A DNA stretch of 11,513 bases from Paracoccaceae bacterium (GCA_013214715.1 JABSSB010000167.1:1-11513), one strand, 5' to 3'; shown: positions 1 through 7,060, counted from the first letter of the stretch. Numbers and translations are program-made. The notes: generated by a model from the sequence alone, not told the origin.

Positions 1-1
1 C

Positions 2-682
2 GCCTGCATCTCGGTCGTGAACTACGATGCCGATTTCGCCTTTCTGGGGTTCTATATCACCCAGCCCGCCTATCGTGGCCAGGGATATGGCTATGCGCTG
101 TGGCAGGCGGCCCTGGCCCATGCGGGCACGCGAATCGTGGGCCTCGATGGTGTCCCGGACGAGCAGGAGAATTACCGCAAATCCGGCTTTGTGCTGGCCT
201 GGCAGAACAGCCGTTTTGGCGGCGTCGTCACCCCGGCGGCGCCCAGTGTCGATCTGCGCCCGATCACGGCCCCCGATGCCGCGCTCGAGGCATTGGACGC
301 AAAGGTCTTTCCCACCCCGCGCCCGGCCTTCTGGCAATCCTGGCTGTCCGCACCGGGGCATCATGCGCTGGCGGCGCATAGCGAGGGGCAGATGCAGGGC
401 TTTGGCGTGATCCGTCCTTGCCGCGACGGGTGGAAAATCGGGCCATTGGTCGCCCAAACACCCGAGATTGCGGACGCGCTGCTGCACGGGTTGGCCCACG
501 CGACCGGAGAGGCTACACCGCAGATCTTCCTCGATCTGCCCACCGCCAATCGGGACGCCGTGGCGCTGGCCGAAGGCTTGGGGCTTGTGCCGGTCTTTGA
601 AACCGCGCGCATGTATAAAGGCCCCGTGCCGCAGGTGGATCTATCGCTGATCTATGGTGTCACAAGCTATGAATTGGGCTGA
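2..682 (+). CDS. GNAT-family N-acetyltransferase (5' end missing)
   Basis: This is the 3' part of a gene that begins before the window. The frame is open from base 2 (residues ACISVVNYD...), so a GTG at 17 is internal rather than the start. The family transfers an acetyl group from acetyl-CoA to an amine; the substrate cannot be told here. The N-terminal part carries the GNAT acetyl-CoA loop, RGQGYG, at about bases 74-91, after a beta strand reading FLGFYIT, with an ALW helix behind it. The C-terminal ~100 residues resemble the second domain often fused to these enzymes (Acetyltransf_18 type), ending ARMYKGPVP...YGVTSYELG. The TGA at 680-682 lies inside the end of the convergent WYL-regulator gene, so the two transcripts overlap and no terminator lies between them. 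Family assignment is firm; substrate is unknown. Confidence 0.88.
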   Translation, partial: ACISVVNYDADFAFLGFYITQPAYRGQGYGYALWQAALAHAGTRIVGLDGVPDEQENYRKSGFVLAWQNSRFGGVVTPAAPSVDLRPITAPDAALEALDAKVFPTPRPAFWQSWLSAPGHHALAAHSEGQMQGFGVIRPCRDGWKIGPLVAQTPEIADALLHGLAHATGEATPQIFLDLPTANRDAVALAEGLGLVPVFETARMYKGPVPQVDLSLIYGVTSYELG

Positions 683-1356
683 GCCTCTCGCCGGGCCATG
701 TAATCGTCCAGTGTCCGGCCCGGCTCATCCACGAACAGCTCAGGCAAAGGCGTGGCGGCTTCGATCAGATCGACGCGAAACACGCGGAAATCATCGCGCA
801 ATTCGCACCATGCGGTCAGCGTCCAGACCCGGCCCCAATATTCCATATGCAACGGGCGCACGATGCGGTCCGTCAGCGTGCCGTCAATCCGACGATAGCT
901 GAGCCGCAGTTTTTGCCGCCCTTTGATCGCCGCGCGCAGCGGCGCCATATGGCCAAAACCCCGCGCCGCATCGGCAAAGGGGTAGACAGCGAATTTCCAT
1001 TGATCCGCCTCTGCCACAACCTGCGACGGCAGCACCGCATCGAGCTTATCCGCCAGCGACAGCGCCGCGGCTTTCAGGTCGGGGTCTGCGGCCTCTGCGA
1101 CAATGGCCATGCCCAGATTCAGCGCCTCTAATTCGGCGGTGGTCAAGGTTAGCGGCGGCAGGGTGATCGCGTCCACCGCCATATAGCCCACGCCGCGTTC
1201 GCCCTGCACCGGCACGCCCGAGGCGATCAGCGTGTCCATATCGCGATAGATCGTCCGCACCGACACTTCCAGACGATCCGCGATGTCCTGCGCGCGGTGC
1301 AGCTTGCCGTCGCGCAGGATCTGGATGATGTCAAACAGGCGGTCGGTGCGGCGCAA
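667..1356 (-). CDS. WYL-domain transcriptional regulator (YafY-like, HTH_11 + WYL)
   Basis: The protein is a 229-residue DNA-binding regulator. Residues 1-55 form a winged helix of HTH_11 type (RTDRLFDIIQILRDG, then VSVRTIYRDMDTL as recognition helix). About residues 130-200 form a WYL domain (LRLSYRRIDG...IVRPLHMEYWGRVWTL...FRVDLI), which in this family senses a small ligand or nucleic acid. In the canonical W-Y-L triplet, Tyr appears as Thr (WTL). The start is TTG: an in-frame TGA, the stop of the upstream gene, lies just two codons earlier, and GGAG sits six bases before the TTG. The gene is therefore the second cistron behind the ABM-like gene, with three bases between them. It probably regulates its own unit and perhaps the flanking acetyltransferase; that is inference. 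Its 3' end overlaps the convergent acetyltransferase gene by 16 bases. Confidence 0.9.
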   Translation of the reverse strand: MRRTDRLFDIIQILRDGKLHRAQDIADRLEVSVRTIYRDMDTLIASGVPVQGERGVGYMAVDAITLPPLTLTTAELEALNLGMAIVAEAADPDLKAAALSLADKLDAVLPSQVVAEADQWKFAVYPFADAARGFGHMAPLRAAIKGRQKLRLSYRRIDGTLTDRIVRPLHMEYWGRVWTLTAWCELRDDFRVFRVDLIEAATPLPELFVDEPGRTLDDYMARREAQPNS

Positions 1357-1359
1357 GGG

Positions 1360-1683
1360 TCACTCCATCTGCGTGGACCAGCACAGATACGCATGGCGCA
1401 TTTCGACGCTGGTCGGGTCGATATGGGTCATGAAGGGGGCAAAGCTGGGCTCTTTCATCGCGGCCGCCTGCGCGGTCTGGGCCTGATCCATCGAGGCCCA
1501 GATCACATGATCGGTCCAGATCCCATCGTCCCCGCAGCTCAGCTGCCGCGACAGGCAGCCGCCGATGCGGTCCATAAAGCCCTTGGTGCCTTTTGCATCT
1601 GCGACAAAACCCGCGCTGTCCACCCCGTCTTTCAACCGAAAGCGCACGATCTCGGCCACGGGGCCGGTTTGGCTCATCTGCAT
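1360..1683 (-). CDS. Small ABM-like dimeric alpha/beta-barrel protein
   Basis: The product has 107 residues and no signal peptide. The pattern VAEIVRFRLKDG near the N-terminus, a central helix, then WTDHVIWASM and a C-terminal strand with FAPFMTHIDP resembles the small dimeric ferredoxin-like barrels of the ABM/Dabb superfamily. That superfamily includes monooxygenases and many proteins of unknown role. The fold is inferred from pattern only. Its start ATG (1681-1683) is supported by AGGAG with GGAG six bases upstream. A second ATG two codons later is less well placed. It is the first gene of a pair with the WYL regulator (three bases apart). It might metabolise or bind the ligand that the regulator senses, but nothing in the sequence proves this. 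Catalytic residues cannot be assigned. Confidence 0.75.
   Translation of the reverse strand: MQMSQTGPVAEIVRFRLKDGVDSAGFVADAKGTKGFMDRIGGCLSRQLSCGDDGIWTDHVIWASMDQAQTAQAAAMKEPSFAPFMTHIDPTSVEMRHAYLCWSTQME
1363..1366 (-). promoter_or_regulatory. Ribosome binding site GGAG fixing a TTG start
   Basis: GGAG on the minus strand lies six bases before the TTG start of the WYL regulator. It sits inside the last codons of the upstream gene, so translation of the pair is probably coupled. The in-frame stop at 1360-1362 rules out any earlier start. Confidence 0.7.
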
Positions 1684-1734
1684 GTCTCTCTCCTGTGTTT
1701 GGTCATGCGATGGGATCGGTCTAACGGGTCACAA

Positions 1735-1752
1735 CTGACATAAACCTGTCAG
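1735..1752. promoter_or_regulatory. Inverted repeat CTGACA-N6-TGTCAG, candidate operator
   Basis: This is a perfect 6+6 inverted repeat with spacer TAAACC. It lies 52 bases upstream of the ABM-like/WYL pair and 153 bases upstream of tatA. The two-fold symmetry suggests a dimeric regulator, the WYL protein being the nearest candidate. On the minus strand the distal arm, CTGACA, could also serve as a -35 element, but no good -10 follows at 17 bases. Confidence 0.4.
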
Positions 1753-1864
1753 GAGTGTTTTGGCCAGCGCGAAAAAATGCTCCGCCGCATGGCCTCACAC
1801 GATTTTGGCCCGCGCTTGGACTTTCCGCGCCCCGCGGCTCTGCCTAGAACTCAAACCCGAGAAG

Positions 1865-1887
1865 AGGGCGCGCGTCATCTGCGCCCT
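1865..1887 (+). promoter_or_regulatory. GC-rich hairpin in the tatA leader
   Basis: AGGGCGC and GCGCCCT form a perfect 7-bp stem with a 9-base loop. It ends five bases before the tatA ribosome binding site GGAGA (1893-1897). A second small palindrome, CCGCG-CCC-CGCGG, lies at 1825-1837. A -10-like TAGAAC is at 1845-1850 with a poor -35. The hairpin would form in the 5' untranslated RNA and could affect stability or translation of tatA. Its role is not known. Confidence 0.35.
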
Positions 1888-1904
1888 GCAATGGAGATAA
1901 TGAC

Positions 1905-2123
1905 ATGCTGAACAATATCGGACTTCCCGGCCTGCTGCTGATCGCGGTTGTGGTTCTGGTGCTTTTCGGGCGCGGCAAGATCAGCGCGATGATGGGCGAA
2001 GTGGGCAAAGGCATCACCGCCTTCAAGAAAGGCGTCGATGACGGCACCAAAGAAATTCAAGAGGCCGATGCCGGCGAAACCGCCAAGGACATCACGCCCG
2101 AGGCCGAGAAAGACAAGGTCTAA
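1905..2123 (+). CDS. tatA: Sec-independent protein translocase subunit TatA
   Basis: TatA forms the pore-like oligomer of the twin-arginine translocase, which exports folded proteins, often cofactor-bound, across the inner membrane. The 72-residue protein has the family layout. A short periplasmic N-terminus (MLNNIGLPG) leads into one membrane helix at about 8-20 and the FG hinge at residues 21-22 in LFGRGKI. An amphipathic helix (ISAMMGEVGKGITAFKKG) and a charged, disordered tail follow. GGAGA lies seven bases before the ATG. It is the first gene of tatABC, with tatB starting six bases after its stop. Length and motifs are normal for alphaproteobacteria. Confidence 0.96.
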   Translation: MLNNIGLPGLLLIAVVVLVLFGRGKISAMMGEVGKGITAFKKGVDDGTKEIQEADAGETAKDITPEAEKDKV

Positions 2124-2129
2124 GCCGGC

Positions 2130-2612
2130 ATGTTCGATCTGGGTTGGAGCGAGCTCCTGATCATCGGGGTGGTCGCGCTTATTGTCGTGGGGCCAAAAGA
2201 CCTGCCGGTCATGTTCCGCAATATCGGTCGGTTCGTAGGCAAGGCACGGGGTATGGCGCGCGAGTTTTCGAACGCCATGAACGAAGCGGCTGATGATGCC
2301 GGTGTCAGCGACATTCAAAAAACGCTGAAAACCGCGACCAACCCGGTCGGGTCTGCCATGGATGGGGTGCGCGACGCCGCGAAGGATTTCAAATCCAGCT
2401 TTGACCCCACCAAGCTTGACGCCACATCCGAAACCGGCAAGCTGGCTACCAAACGTGCCGAGGATACCAAGAAGATCCAGGCCACAACCATGCGCCGCGC
2501 GGCCGAGAAAAAGGCCGCCGAGGCGGCTGAAATGCTGAAAAAGGCCGAAGCCGCCGAGGCCGATCTAGCCGCGCTGCAGGCCGACACTCCGCCCCCTGAG
2601 AGCAAGACATGA
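2130..2612 (+). CDS. tatB: Sec-independent protein translocase subunit TatB
   Basis: TatB pairs with TatC to form the receptor complex that binds twin-arginine signal peptides. Residues 1-21 (MFDLGWSELLIIGVVALIVV) give the single N-terminal membrane helix with the family's conserved Glu at position 8. GPKDLP at 21-26 is the characteristic hinge, followed by an amphipathic helix to about residue 55. The remaining ~100 residues are cytoplasmic, rich in Ala, Lys and Glu, and probably coiled coil from about 105 to 150 (AAEKKAAEAAEMLKKAEAAE). At 160 residues it is of normal length. The start has only a weak AAGG 11 bases upstream, so translation may depend on coupling to tatA. The stop overlaps the tatC start as ATGA. 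Confidence 0.95.
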   Translation: MFDLGWSELLIIGVVALIVVGPKDLPVMFRNIGRFVGKARGMAREFSNAMNEAADDAGVSDIQKTLKTATNPVGSAMDGVRDAAKDFKSSFDPTKLDATSETGKLATKRAEDTKKIQATTMRRAAEKKAAEAAEMLKKAEAAEADLAALQADTPPPESKT

Positions 2613-3523
2613 GCAATCCCGAAGAGATCGACGAGAGCACAGCGCCCCTGATCGAACACCTGGCCGAACTGCGCACGCGCCTGATCCGGTCGGTTCTGGC
2701 GCTTCTGGTCGGCGTCGTGCTGGCCTTCACCGTGGCCGAGCCGATCCTGCAATTCCTGATGGCGCCGATCGAAGAAACCCTGCGCGCGATGGGCGATCCG
2801 TCGCCAACGCTGCAATACACCTCGCCGCAGGAATATCTGTTTGTGCTGTTCCGGATCTCTTTCGTGTTCGGCTTTGCCCTGGCCTTCCCGGTGATCGGGT
2901 TCCAGATGTGGCGCTTTGTGGCGCCAGGGCTTTACAAGTCCGAGAAAGGCGCATTTCTACCCTTCCTGATTGCCTCGCCCTTGATGTTCATCGCCGGTGC
3001 CAGCTTTGCGCAATTCGTGGTGACCCCGCTGGCGATGCAGTTCTTCCTGGGCTTTGTCGATGTCAGTTCGGTCTTTGCCAACCTGCTGGGCGCTGCAACA
3101 GGTGAACTGCCCGTCGATGTCGAGGTGCTGATCGTGCCGGAAACGGCTGAAGGCGTGAAAATCACCTTCTTCGGCAAGGTCAATGAATCGCTCGATATCA
3201 CGCTGAAATTCATCATGGCCTTTGGTCTGTGTTTTCAGCTGCCAGTGCTGTTGACCCTGATGGGCAAGGCCGGTCTGGTCAGCGCCGAAGGTCTGGGGTC
3301 TGTCCGCAAATATGCCGTGGTGGCCATTCTGGTGCTGGCCGCGCTCGTGACCCCGCCTGATGTGATCACGCAGGTGATCCTCTTTGTGGTGGTCTATGGT
3401 CTTTACGAAGTGTCGATCTTCCTTGTCGGTCGGGTCGAGAAAAAGCGCGAAGATCAACTGCGTGCCGATGGCTATTACGACGATGAAGACGAAGACTTGG
3501 CCCAACAGGAAGAGCCCAAGTGA
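2609..3523 (+). CDS. tatC: Sec-independent protein translocase subunit TatC, with extended periplasmic loop
   Basis: TatC is the six-helix inner-membrane core that recognises the twin-arginine signal peptide. At 304 residues it is about 45 longer than the E. coli protein. The key family residues are present. PLIEHLAELRTR places Glu20 where E. coli has Glu15, and LYKSEKGAF places Glu112 where E. coli has Glu103. FGLCFQLPV has Gln210 at the E. coli Glu170 position, a common substitution. Two regions add length. One is the loop between helices 3 and 4, roughly residues 150-192, which carries about 25 to 30 extra residues (containing GELPVDVEVLIVPE). The other is a very acidic cytoplasmic tail, DDEDED at 291-296. 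The start overlaps the tatB stop by four bases, and the stop overlaps the next gene as GTGA. Confidence 0.95.
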   Translation: MSNPEEIDESTAPLIEHLAELRTRLIRSVLALLVGVVLAFTVAEPILQFLMAPIEETLRAMGDPSPTLQYTSPQEYLFVLFRISFVFGFALAFPVIGFQMWRFVAPGLYKSEKGAFLPFLIASPLMFIAGASFAQFVVTPLAMQFFLGFVDVSSVFANLLGAATGELPVDVEVLIVPETAEGVKITFFGKVNESLDITLKFIMAFGLCFQLPVLLTLMGKAGLVSAEGLGSVRKYAVVAILVLAALVTPPDVITQVILFVVVYGLYEVSIFLVGRVEKKREDQLRADGYYDDEDEDLAQQEEPK

Positions 3524-4362
3524 CTGACGACACGCTGACGCGGATCGCCGCGGCGCTGGAGCGGATGGCACCAGCGCCGCTGGCCGCTCCGGATTTCTCG
3601 GCGGCAGAAGCCTTTGTCTGGCATGTTGATCCCGACCGGCTGGCGTCCGTGGCACAGGTCAATCGCGTCGGGCTTGATCTTCTGGTGGGCATCGACCGCG
3701 CCCGCGATACGCTGCGCGACAACACCCGGCGCTTTGCCGAAGGTTTTGCCGCCAATAACGCGCTGCTTTGGGGTGCGCGGGGCATGGGAAAATCCAGCCT
3801 TGTCAAAGCGGTGCACGGCGATCTTGTTGCTGCGCATCCCGATCTGAAACTGGTCGAATTGCAGCGCGAAGATCTGCCCTCCGTCGGGCGGCTTTTGGGT
3901 CATCTGCGGGGCGCCTCGCAACGGTTCATCCTGTTTTGCGATGACCTCTCGTTCAGCCATGATGACCAGCATTACAAATCGCTCAAAGCGGTTTTGGACG
4001 GTGGCGTCGAAGGGCGGCCCGAGAATGTGGTGTTCTACGCCACATCTAACCGCCGCCACCTGATGCCGCGCGACATGATCGAAAACGAACGCTCATCTGC
4101 GATCAACCCGTCCGAGGCGGTGGAAGAGAAAGTGTCGCTCTCGGATCGGTTCGGGTTGTGGCTTGGCTTTCATCCCTGCGATCAGGATGCGTTCCTTGCT
4201 ATGATTGACGGCTATTGCGCGGCGTATGGGGTGTCAGTTGACGCCGACACGCTGCGGGCCGAGGCGATTGAATGGCAGGCCACACGCGGCGCGCGCTCTG
4301 GCCGGGTGGCGTGGCAGTTCTTCACCGATCTGGCCGGACGGCACGGTGTGGCCGTCGGCTAG
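3520..4362 (+). CDS. DUF815 family AAA+ type ATPase
   Basis: This 280-residue protein belongs to the DUF815 group of P-loop ATPases, related to the DnaA/Cdc48-type AAA+ fold. Visible parts are the Walker A motif GARGMGKSS at 85-93 and the Walker B stretch FILFCDDL at 136-143. A sensor-1-like VFYATSNRRHL lies at 171-181. SLSDRFGLWLGF at 206-217 has an Arg that could act as the arginine finger. No membrane segment or signal peptide is seen, so it is cytoplasmic. The GTG start overlaps the tatC TGA by four bases and AGGA lies nine bases upstream, so it is the last cistron of the tat operon. The cellular role of DUF815 proteins is not established. A link to Tat export or envelope quality control is suggested only by position. 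Six bases separate it from the convergent nlpD-like gene. Confidence 0.9.
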   Translation: MTDDTLTRIAAALERMAPAPLAAPDFSAAEAFVWHVDPDRLASVAQVNRVGLDLLVGIDRARDTLRDNTRRFAEGFAANNALLWGARGMGKSSLVKAVHGDLVAAHPDLKLVELQREDLPSVGRLLGHLRGASQRFILFCDDLSFSHDDQHYKSLKAVLDGGVEGRPENVVFYATSNRRHLMPRDMIENERSSAINPSEAVEEKVSLSDRFGLWLGFHPCDQDAFLAMIDGYCAAYGVSVDADTLRAEAIEWQATRGARSGRVAWQFFTDLAGRHGVAVG

Positions 4363-4368
4363 GCCGGA

Positions 4369-5583
4369 TCAGTTCAGGTACCTGTTGGGGTCAACCACGT
4401 TGTCGATCCCTTCGCGGACCTCGAAATGCAATGTGGCGCTGTTGTCGTCGGGCAGGGCAGCGATGGTCTGCCCTCGGCTGACCCGGTCCCCCTTCGCCAC
4501 CGAAATCTCATCCAGCCCGACATAAATCGTCAACAACCCACCGGAATGTTCCAAGATCACGATGGACACGCGGTTTGTGTCCTGCGTCACACCCGCCACA
4601 GTGCCATCTGCGGCGGCCTTCACAGGGGCCTTCGCGCCGCCGGCGATGGATATGCCATTGTTCCGCCCGCGCTCAAAATCGCGCACGATCCGGCCCTGAA
4701 CGGGCAGCGACAGCACGCCGCTTTGGCTCGCGCTTGTGGCGACGCCTCCGGTGCCAGTGACCTCGGGCGCCGGGGTCGAGGCCGGGGCCACCTGCTCTTC
4801 TGGCAAAGGCTGGGTCGCGCTGGGCGGGGTCGGCGTAGGCGAGCCCTGACCCGGTTGCGTGACAGCGGCGGTCTCAGTCACAGGCGCGCCGCCCGGCACG
4901 GTCAGCGGGATCAGCAGAAACTGCCCTTCGCGCACGGCGAAATCTGTCCCCAGCCCGTTCCACTCTGCCAAAGCCCGCACCGGCACATCGTAAAGACGCG
5001 CGATGGTATAGGCGGTCTCGCCGCGCGCGACCTTGTGGCGGATCGGTTCGCGCCCATCCAGCGCCACGGGCGTGGCTGTTGCGGCTGGGGTGGCAGAAGA
5101 TGAGAGGCTGGTCGTGCCCGGCGCAGGTGTCAGCGTGCTGCTTTCGACCGTGGGTGTGCCGGACGGGGCGCTGTCGATGGCCGCGCCCGCGACCGCGGCA
5201 ATGTCGAGGGTGGATTGCGGCTCCGACACGCGGCGGGGCAGGGCGATGACCTCCCCCTGCCGCAAGGCACGGTTGGGGTCGATCACGTTGAATTCGGCCA
5301 ATTCATCCGCTGGCAAGCCAACGCGCGCGGCCACATCCGCAATCGTGTCGCCGCTGCGGGCCACGGCCACCTGATAGGTCGGATAGCTGATCACGCCCCG
5401 GCTATCGGGTGCCGGCAGGCGGCCCGTGGCGGTCTGTGCGGCGACCGAGGTCGAAAACCCGCCAACCCGATTGCGTAAATCATAATCGATCGGCTGCGAG
5501 CACGCGCCTAGAAGCAGCGCCATTCCGCCGATTGCAGCATTCAGACGCCCTTTATGGCGCAACTCGGACCCAGATTTCTGCAT
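4369..5583 (-). CDS. nlpD: LysM/LytM lipoprotein, NlpD-like amidase activator with degenerate M23 domain
   Basis: A 404-residue envelope lipoprotein. LLLGAC with Cys28 is a lipobox, and Ser at +2 favours outer-membrane sorting. LysM domains lie at about 69-116 and 182-227 and bind peptidoglycan. Between and after them are Pro/Ala/Thr/Ser-rich linkers. The LytM (M23) domain lies at about 293-402. The metal-binding pattern is largely lost. The first His-x3-Asp is Asn309 and Ser312 (NNGISI), the YAHL motif is YVGL (353-357), and the HLH motif is TLH with only His386 left. It should therefore not be a zinc peptidase. Known degenerate relatives (E. coli NlpD, EnvC) activate cell-wall amidases at division sites, which is the likely role here. 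Its place after surE and pcm matches the enterobacterial nlpD locus. GAGG lies six bases before the ATG. Confidence 0.88.
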   Translation of the reverse strand: MQKSGSELRHKGRLNAAIGGMALLLGACSQPIDYDLRNRVGGFSTSVAAQTATGRLPAPDSRGVISYPTYQVAVARSGDTIADVAARVGLPADELAEFNVIDPNRALRQGEVIALPRRVSEPQSTLDIAAVAGAAIDSAPSGTPTVESSTLTPAPGTTSLSSSATPAATATPVALDGREPIRHKVARGETAYTIARLYDVPVRALAEWNGLGTDFAVREGQFLLIPLTVPGGAPVTETAAVTQPGQGSPTPTPPSATQPLPEEQVAPASTPAPEVTGTGGVATSASQSGVLSLPVQGRIVRDFERGRNNGISIAGGAKAPVKAAADGTVAGVTQDTNRVSIVILEHSGGLLTIYVGLDEISVAKGDRVSRGQTIAALPDDNSATLHFEVREGIDNVVDPNRYLN

Positions 5584-5609
5584 CCCTTACCTCAACTTTC
5601 ATGGTCCTG

Positions 5610-5626
5610 CGCCTGTTGATCAGGCG
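5610..5626 (-). promoter_or_regulatory. Hairpin in the pcm to nlpD-like interval
   Basis: CGCCTG and CAGGCG pair around a five-base loop, four bases after the pcm stop and 26 bases before the nlpD-like start. No T-run follows on the minus strand, so it is not an intrinsic terminator. It may affect processing or relative expression of the two cistrons. Confidence 0.35.
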
Positions 5627-5630
5627 TCTG

Positions 5631-6278
5631 TCACTCGTCCCGGCCCAGCCCTTCCACAAGGGGTACAAACCGCACCGGACGCAGCTCCTCATAGTCGAAA
5701 CCGCTTTCGGTGCGATGCACGCGGATCAGGGTTTGCACCGCATCCGACTGGCCCACCGGTAAGACCATGATACCGCCGACGCGCAACTGGGCCAAGAGCG
5801 GGCTTGGCGGGTCTTCGGCGGCAGCGGTCACGAGAATGCGGTCAAACGGCGCCAAGTCAGGCAGGCCATGGCTGCCATCGCCCGTCATCGGGATGATGTT
5901 GGGGATCTGCGCGGCCTCGAACCTATCGCGGGCCGCGCGGGTCAGGCGGGCATGGCGCTCCACGGTGTAAACCCGCCGCGCCAGCCGCGCCAGAACCGCC
6001 GCCTGATAGCCCGAGCCGGTCCCGATCTCCAACACTTTGTCGCGTCCGGTAAGCTGCAACGCCTGCGTCATAATCGCCACAACAGAAGGTTGCGAGATTG
6101 TCTGCCCGCAGGCAATCGGCAGCGGGGTATCCTCATAGGCGCGCTGTTCAAACACGCCTTGGACATAATCGGCGCGGTCCACCGCTTCCATCGCCTCAAG
6201 CACGGCGCGATCCGTCACCCCTTGCGAGCGCAGGGCGAACACAAACTGCATCCGTGTTTCAGCGTCGGCGGGGCTCAT
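5631..6278 (-). CDS. pcm: Protein-L-isoaspartate O-methyltransferase
   Basis: Pcm uses S-adenosylmethionine to methylate isoaspartyl residues in aged proteins, starting their repair. The 215-residue protein has the usual family length. GQTISQPSVVA at 58-68 is the substrate-binding signature with Ser62. VLEIGTGSGYQAAVLA at 82-97 is the AdoMet motif I, and DRILVTAA is the post-I strand. ELRPVRFVPLVEG is the typical C-terminal motif. Its ATG overlaps the surE TGA by four bases (ATGA), so the two are translationally coupled. The stop is 47 bases before the nlpD-like gene. It is cytosolic with no signal peptide. The identification is secure. Confidence 0.95.
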   Translation of the reverse strand: MSPADAETRMQFVFALRSQGVTDRAVLEAMEAVDRADYVQGVFEQRAYEDTPLPIACGQTISQPSVVAIMTQALQLTGRDKVLEIGTGSGYQAAVLARLARRVYTVERHARLTRAARDRFEAAQIPNIIPMTGDGSHGLPDLAPFDRILVTAAAEDPPSPLLAQLRVGGIMVLPVGQSDAVQTLIRVHRTESGFDYEELRPVRFVPLVEGLGRDE

Positions 6279-7060
6279 CCCTCAAGCGCCCGGAACTGGT
6301 CGATCATATCATGCGCAGTCAGATCGGCGCGCATCGGCGTGACCGAGATATAGCCCTCCAGATTGGCCGCCGCATCCGATCCCGGCAGGGTCGACAGCTG
6401 CTGATTGCCGCCCTTGATCCACAAAAAACGCTTTCCAGACGGGGAGTTATGCGGCGACGCGCCGAAATGCGTCCCGCGCCGGAAGCCTTGCGTGGTGATC
6501 TTGATGCCCAGAACCTCATCCCCCGGTACAGGTGGAAAATTCACATTGTAGAACAGACGGTAGTCCTGCTCGGGCGGTGGGGCTGCGGCCAGAACCTTGC
6601 GGATCACATCCGCCCCATGCTGGGCCGAGGCTTCAAACGGAGTGTCGATCCCCAGATTGCGCGGCCCGTAATATTGCGACAGCGCCAGCGCGGTCACACC
6701 CTGCAAAGCCGCCTCCATCGCGCCGCCGAGCGTCCCGGAATAGAGCGCATTCTCGGCCGAATTGTTGCCTCGGTTGACGCCTGACAGCACCAGATCGGGT
6801 GGGGTGTCGACCATGACATCATGTAGCCCGGCAATCACGCAATCGGCGGGCGATCCTTCGATGGAAAAGCGCCGTTCGCCCAGTTTTGTGACCAACATCG
6901 GATGGGTATAGCTGATGCAATGCGCGACGCCGGATTGCTCAAAAGCCGGCGCCACGATCCAGACCTCCCCATCGGGTCCGGCCAGATCATTGGCAATCGC
7001 CTCCAGCACCGCCAGCCCCGGGGCGGCGATACCGTCATCATTGGTGATCAAAATGCGCAT
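6275..7060 (-). CDS. surE: 5'/3'-nucleotidase SurE
   Basis: SurE is a metal-dependent phosphatase acting on nucleoside 5'- and 3'-monophosphates, linked to stationary-phase survival. The protein starts MRILITNDDG with metal ligands Asp8 and Asp9. Ser43 (EQSG) and Asn96 (GVNRGNN) complete the site, matching Ser39 and Asn92 of E. coli with a shift of four. SAENALYSGTLGGAMEAA follows, as in the family. I chose the ATG at 7058-7060, giving 261 residues, because it matches the family N-terminus and has AGGGG just upstream. A TTG 16 codons earlier (7106-7108) keeps the frame open but has no good binding site. It is the first gene of surE-pcm-nlpD-like on the minus strand. The ~98 bases between it and the dehydrogenase stop should hold the promoter if it is not read through. 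Confidence 0.95.
   Translation of the reverse strand: MRILITNDDGIAAPGLAVLEAIANDLAGPDGEVWIVAPAFEQSGVAHCISYTHPMLVTKLGERRFSIEGSPADCVIAGLHDVMVDTPPDLVLSGVNRGNNSAENALYSGTLGGAMEAALQGVTALALSQYYGPRNLGIDTPFEASAQHGADVIRKVLAAAPPPEQDYRLFYNVNFPPVPGDEVLGIKITTQGFRRGTHFGASPHNSPSGKRFLWIKGGNQQLSTLPGSDAAANLEGYISVTPMRADLTAHDMIDQFRALEG

Noticed and set aside
1816..1850. TTGGAC and TAGAAC as -35 and -10 of the tatA promoter
   Set aside because: The spacer is 23 bases, too long for a normal sigma-70 promoter.
2957..4059. Long - strand open frames opposite tatC and the DUF815 gene
   Set aside because: The products are His/Arg/Gln-rich with no family resemblance, while the sense strand encodes clear proteins.
6098..6784. 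A long + strand open frame opposite surE and pcm
   Set aside because: It is antisense to two well-identified genes, its sequence is Arg/Pro-rich without motifs, and open antisense frames are expected in GC-rich DNA.
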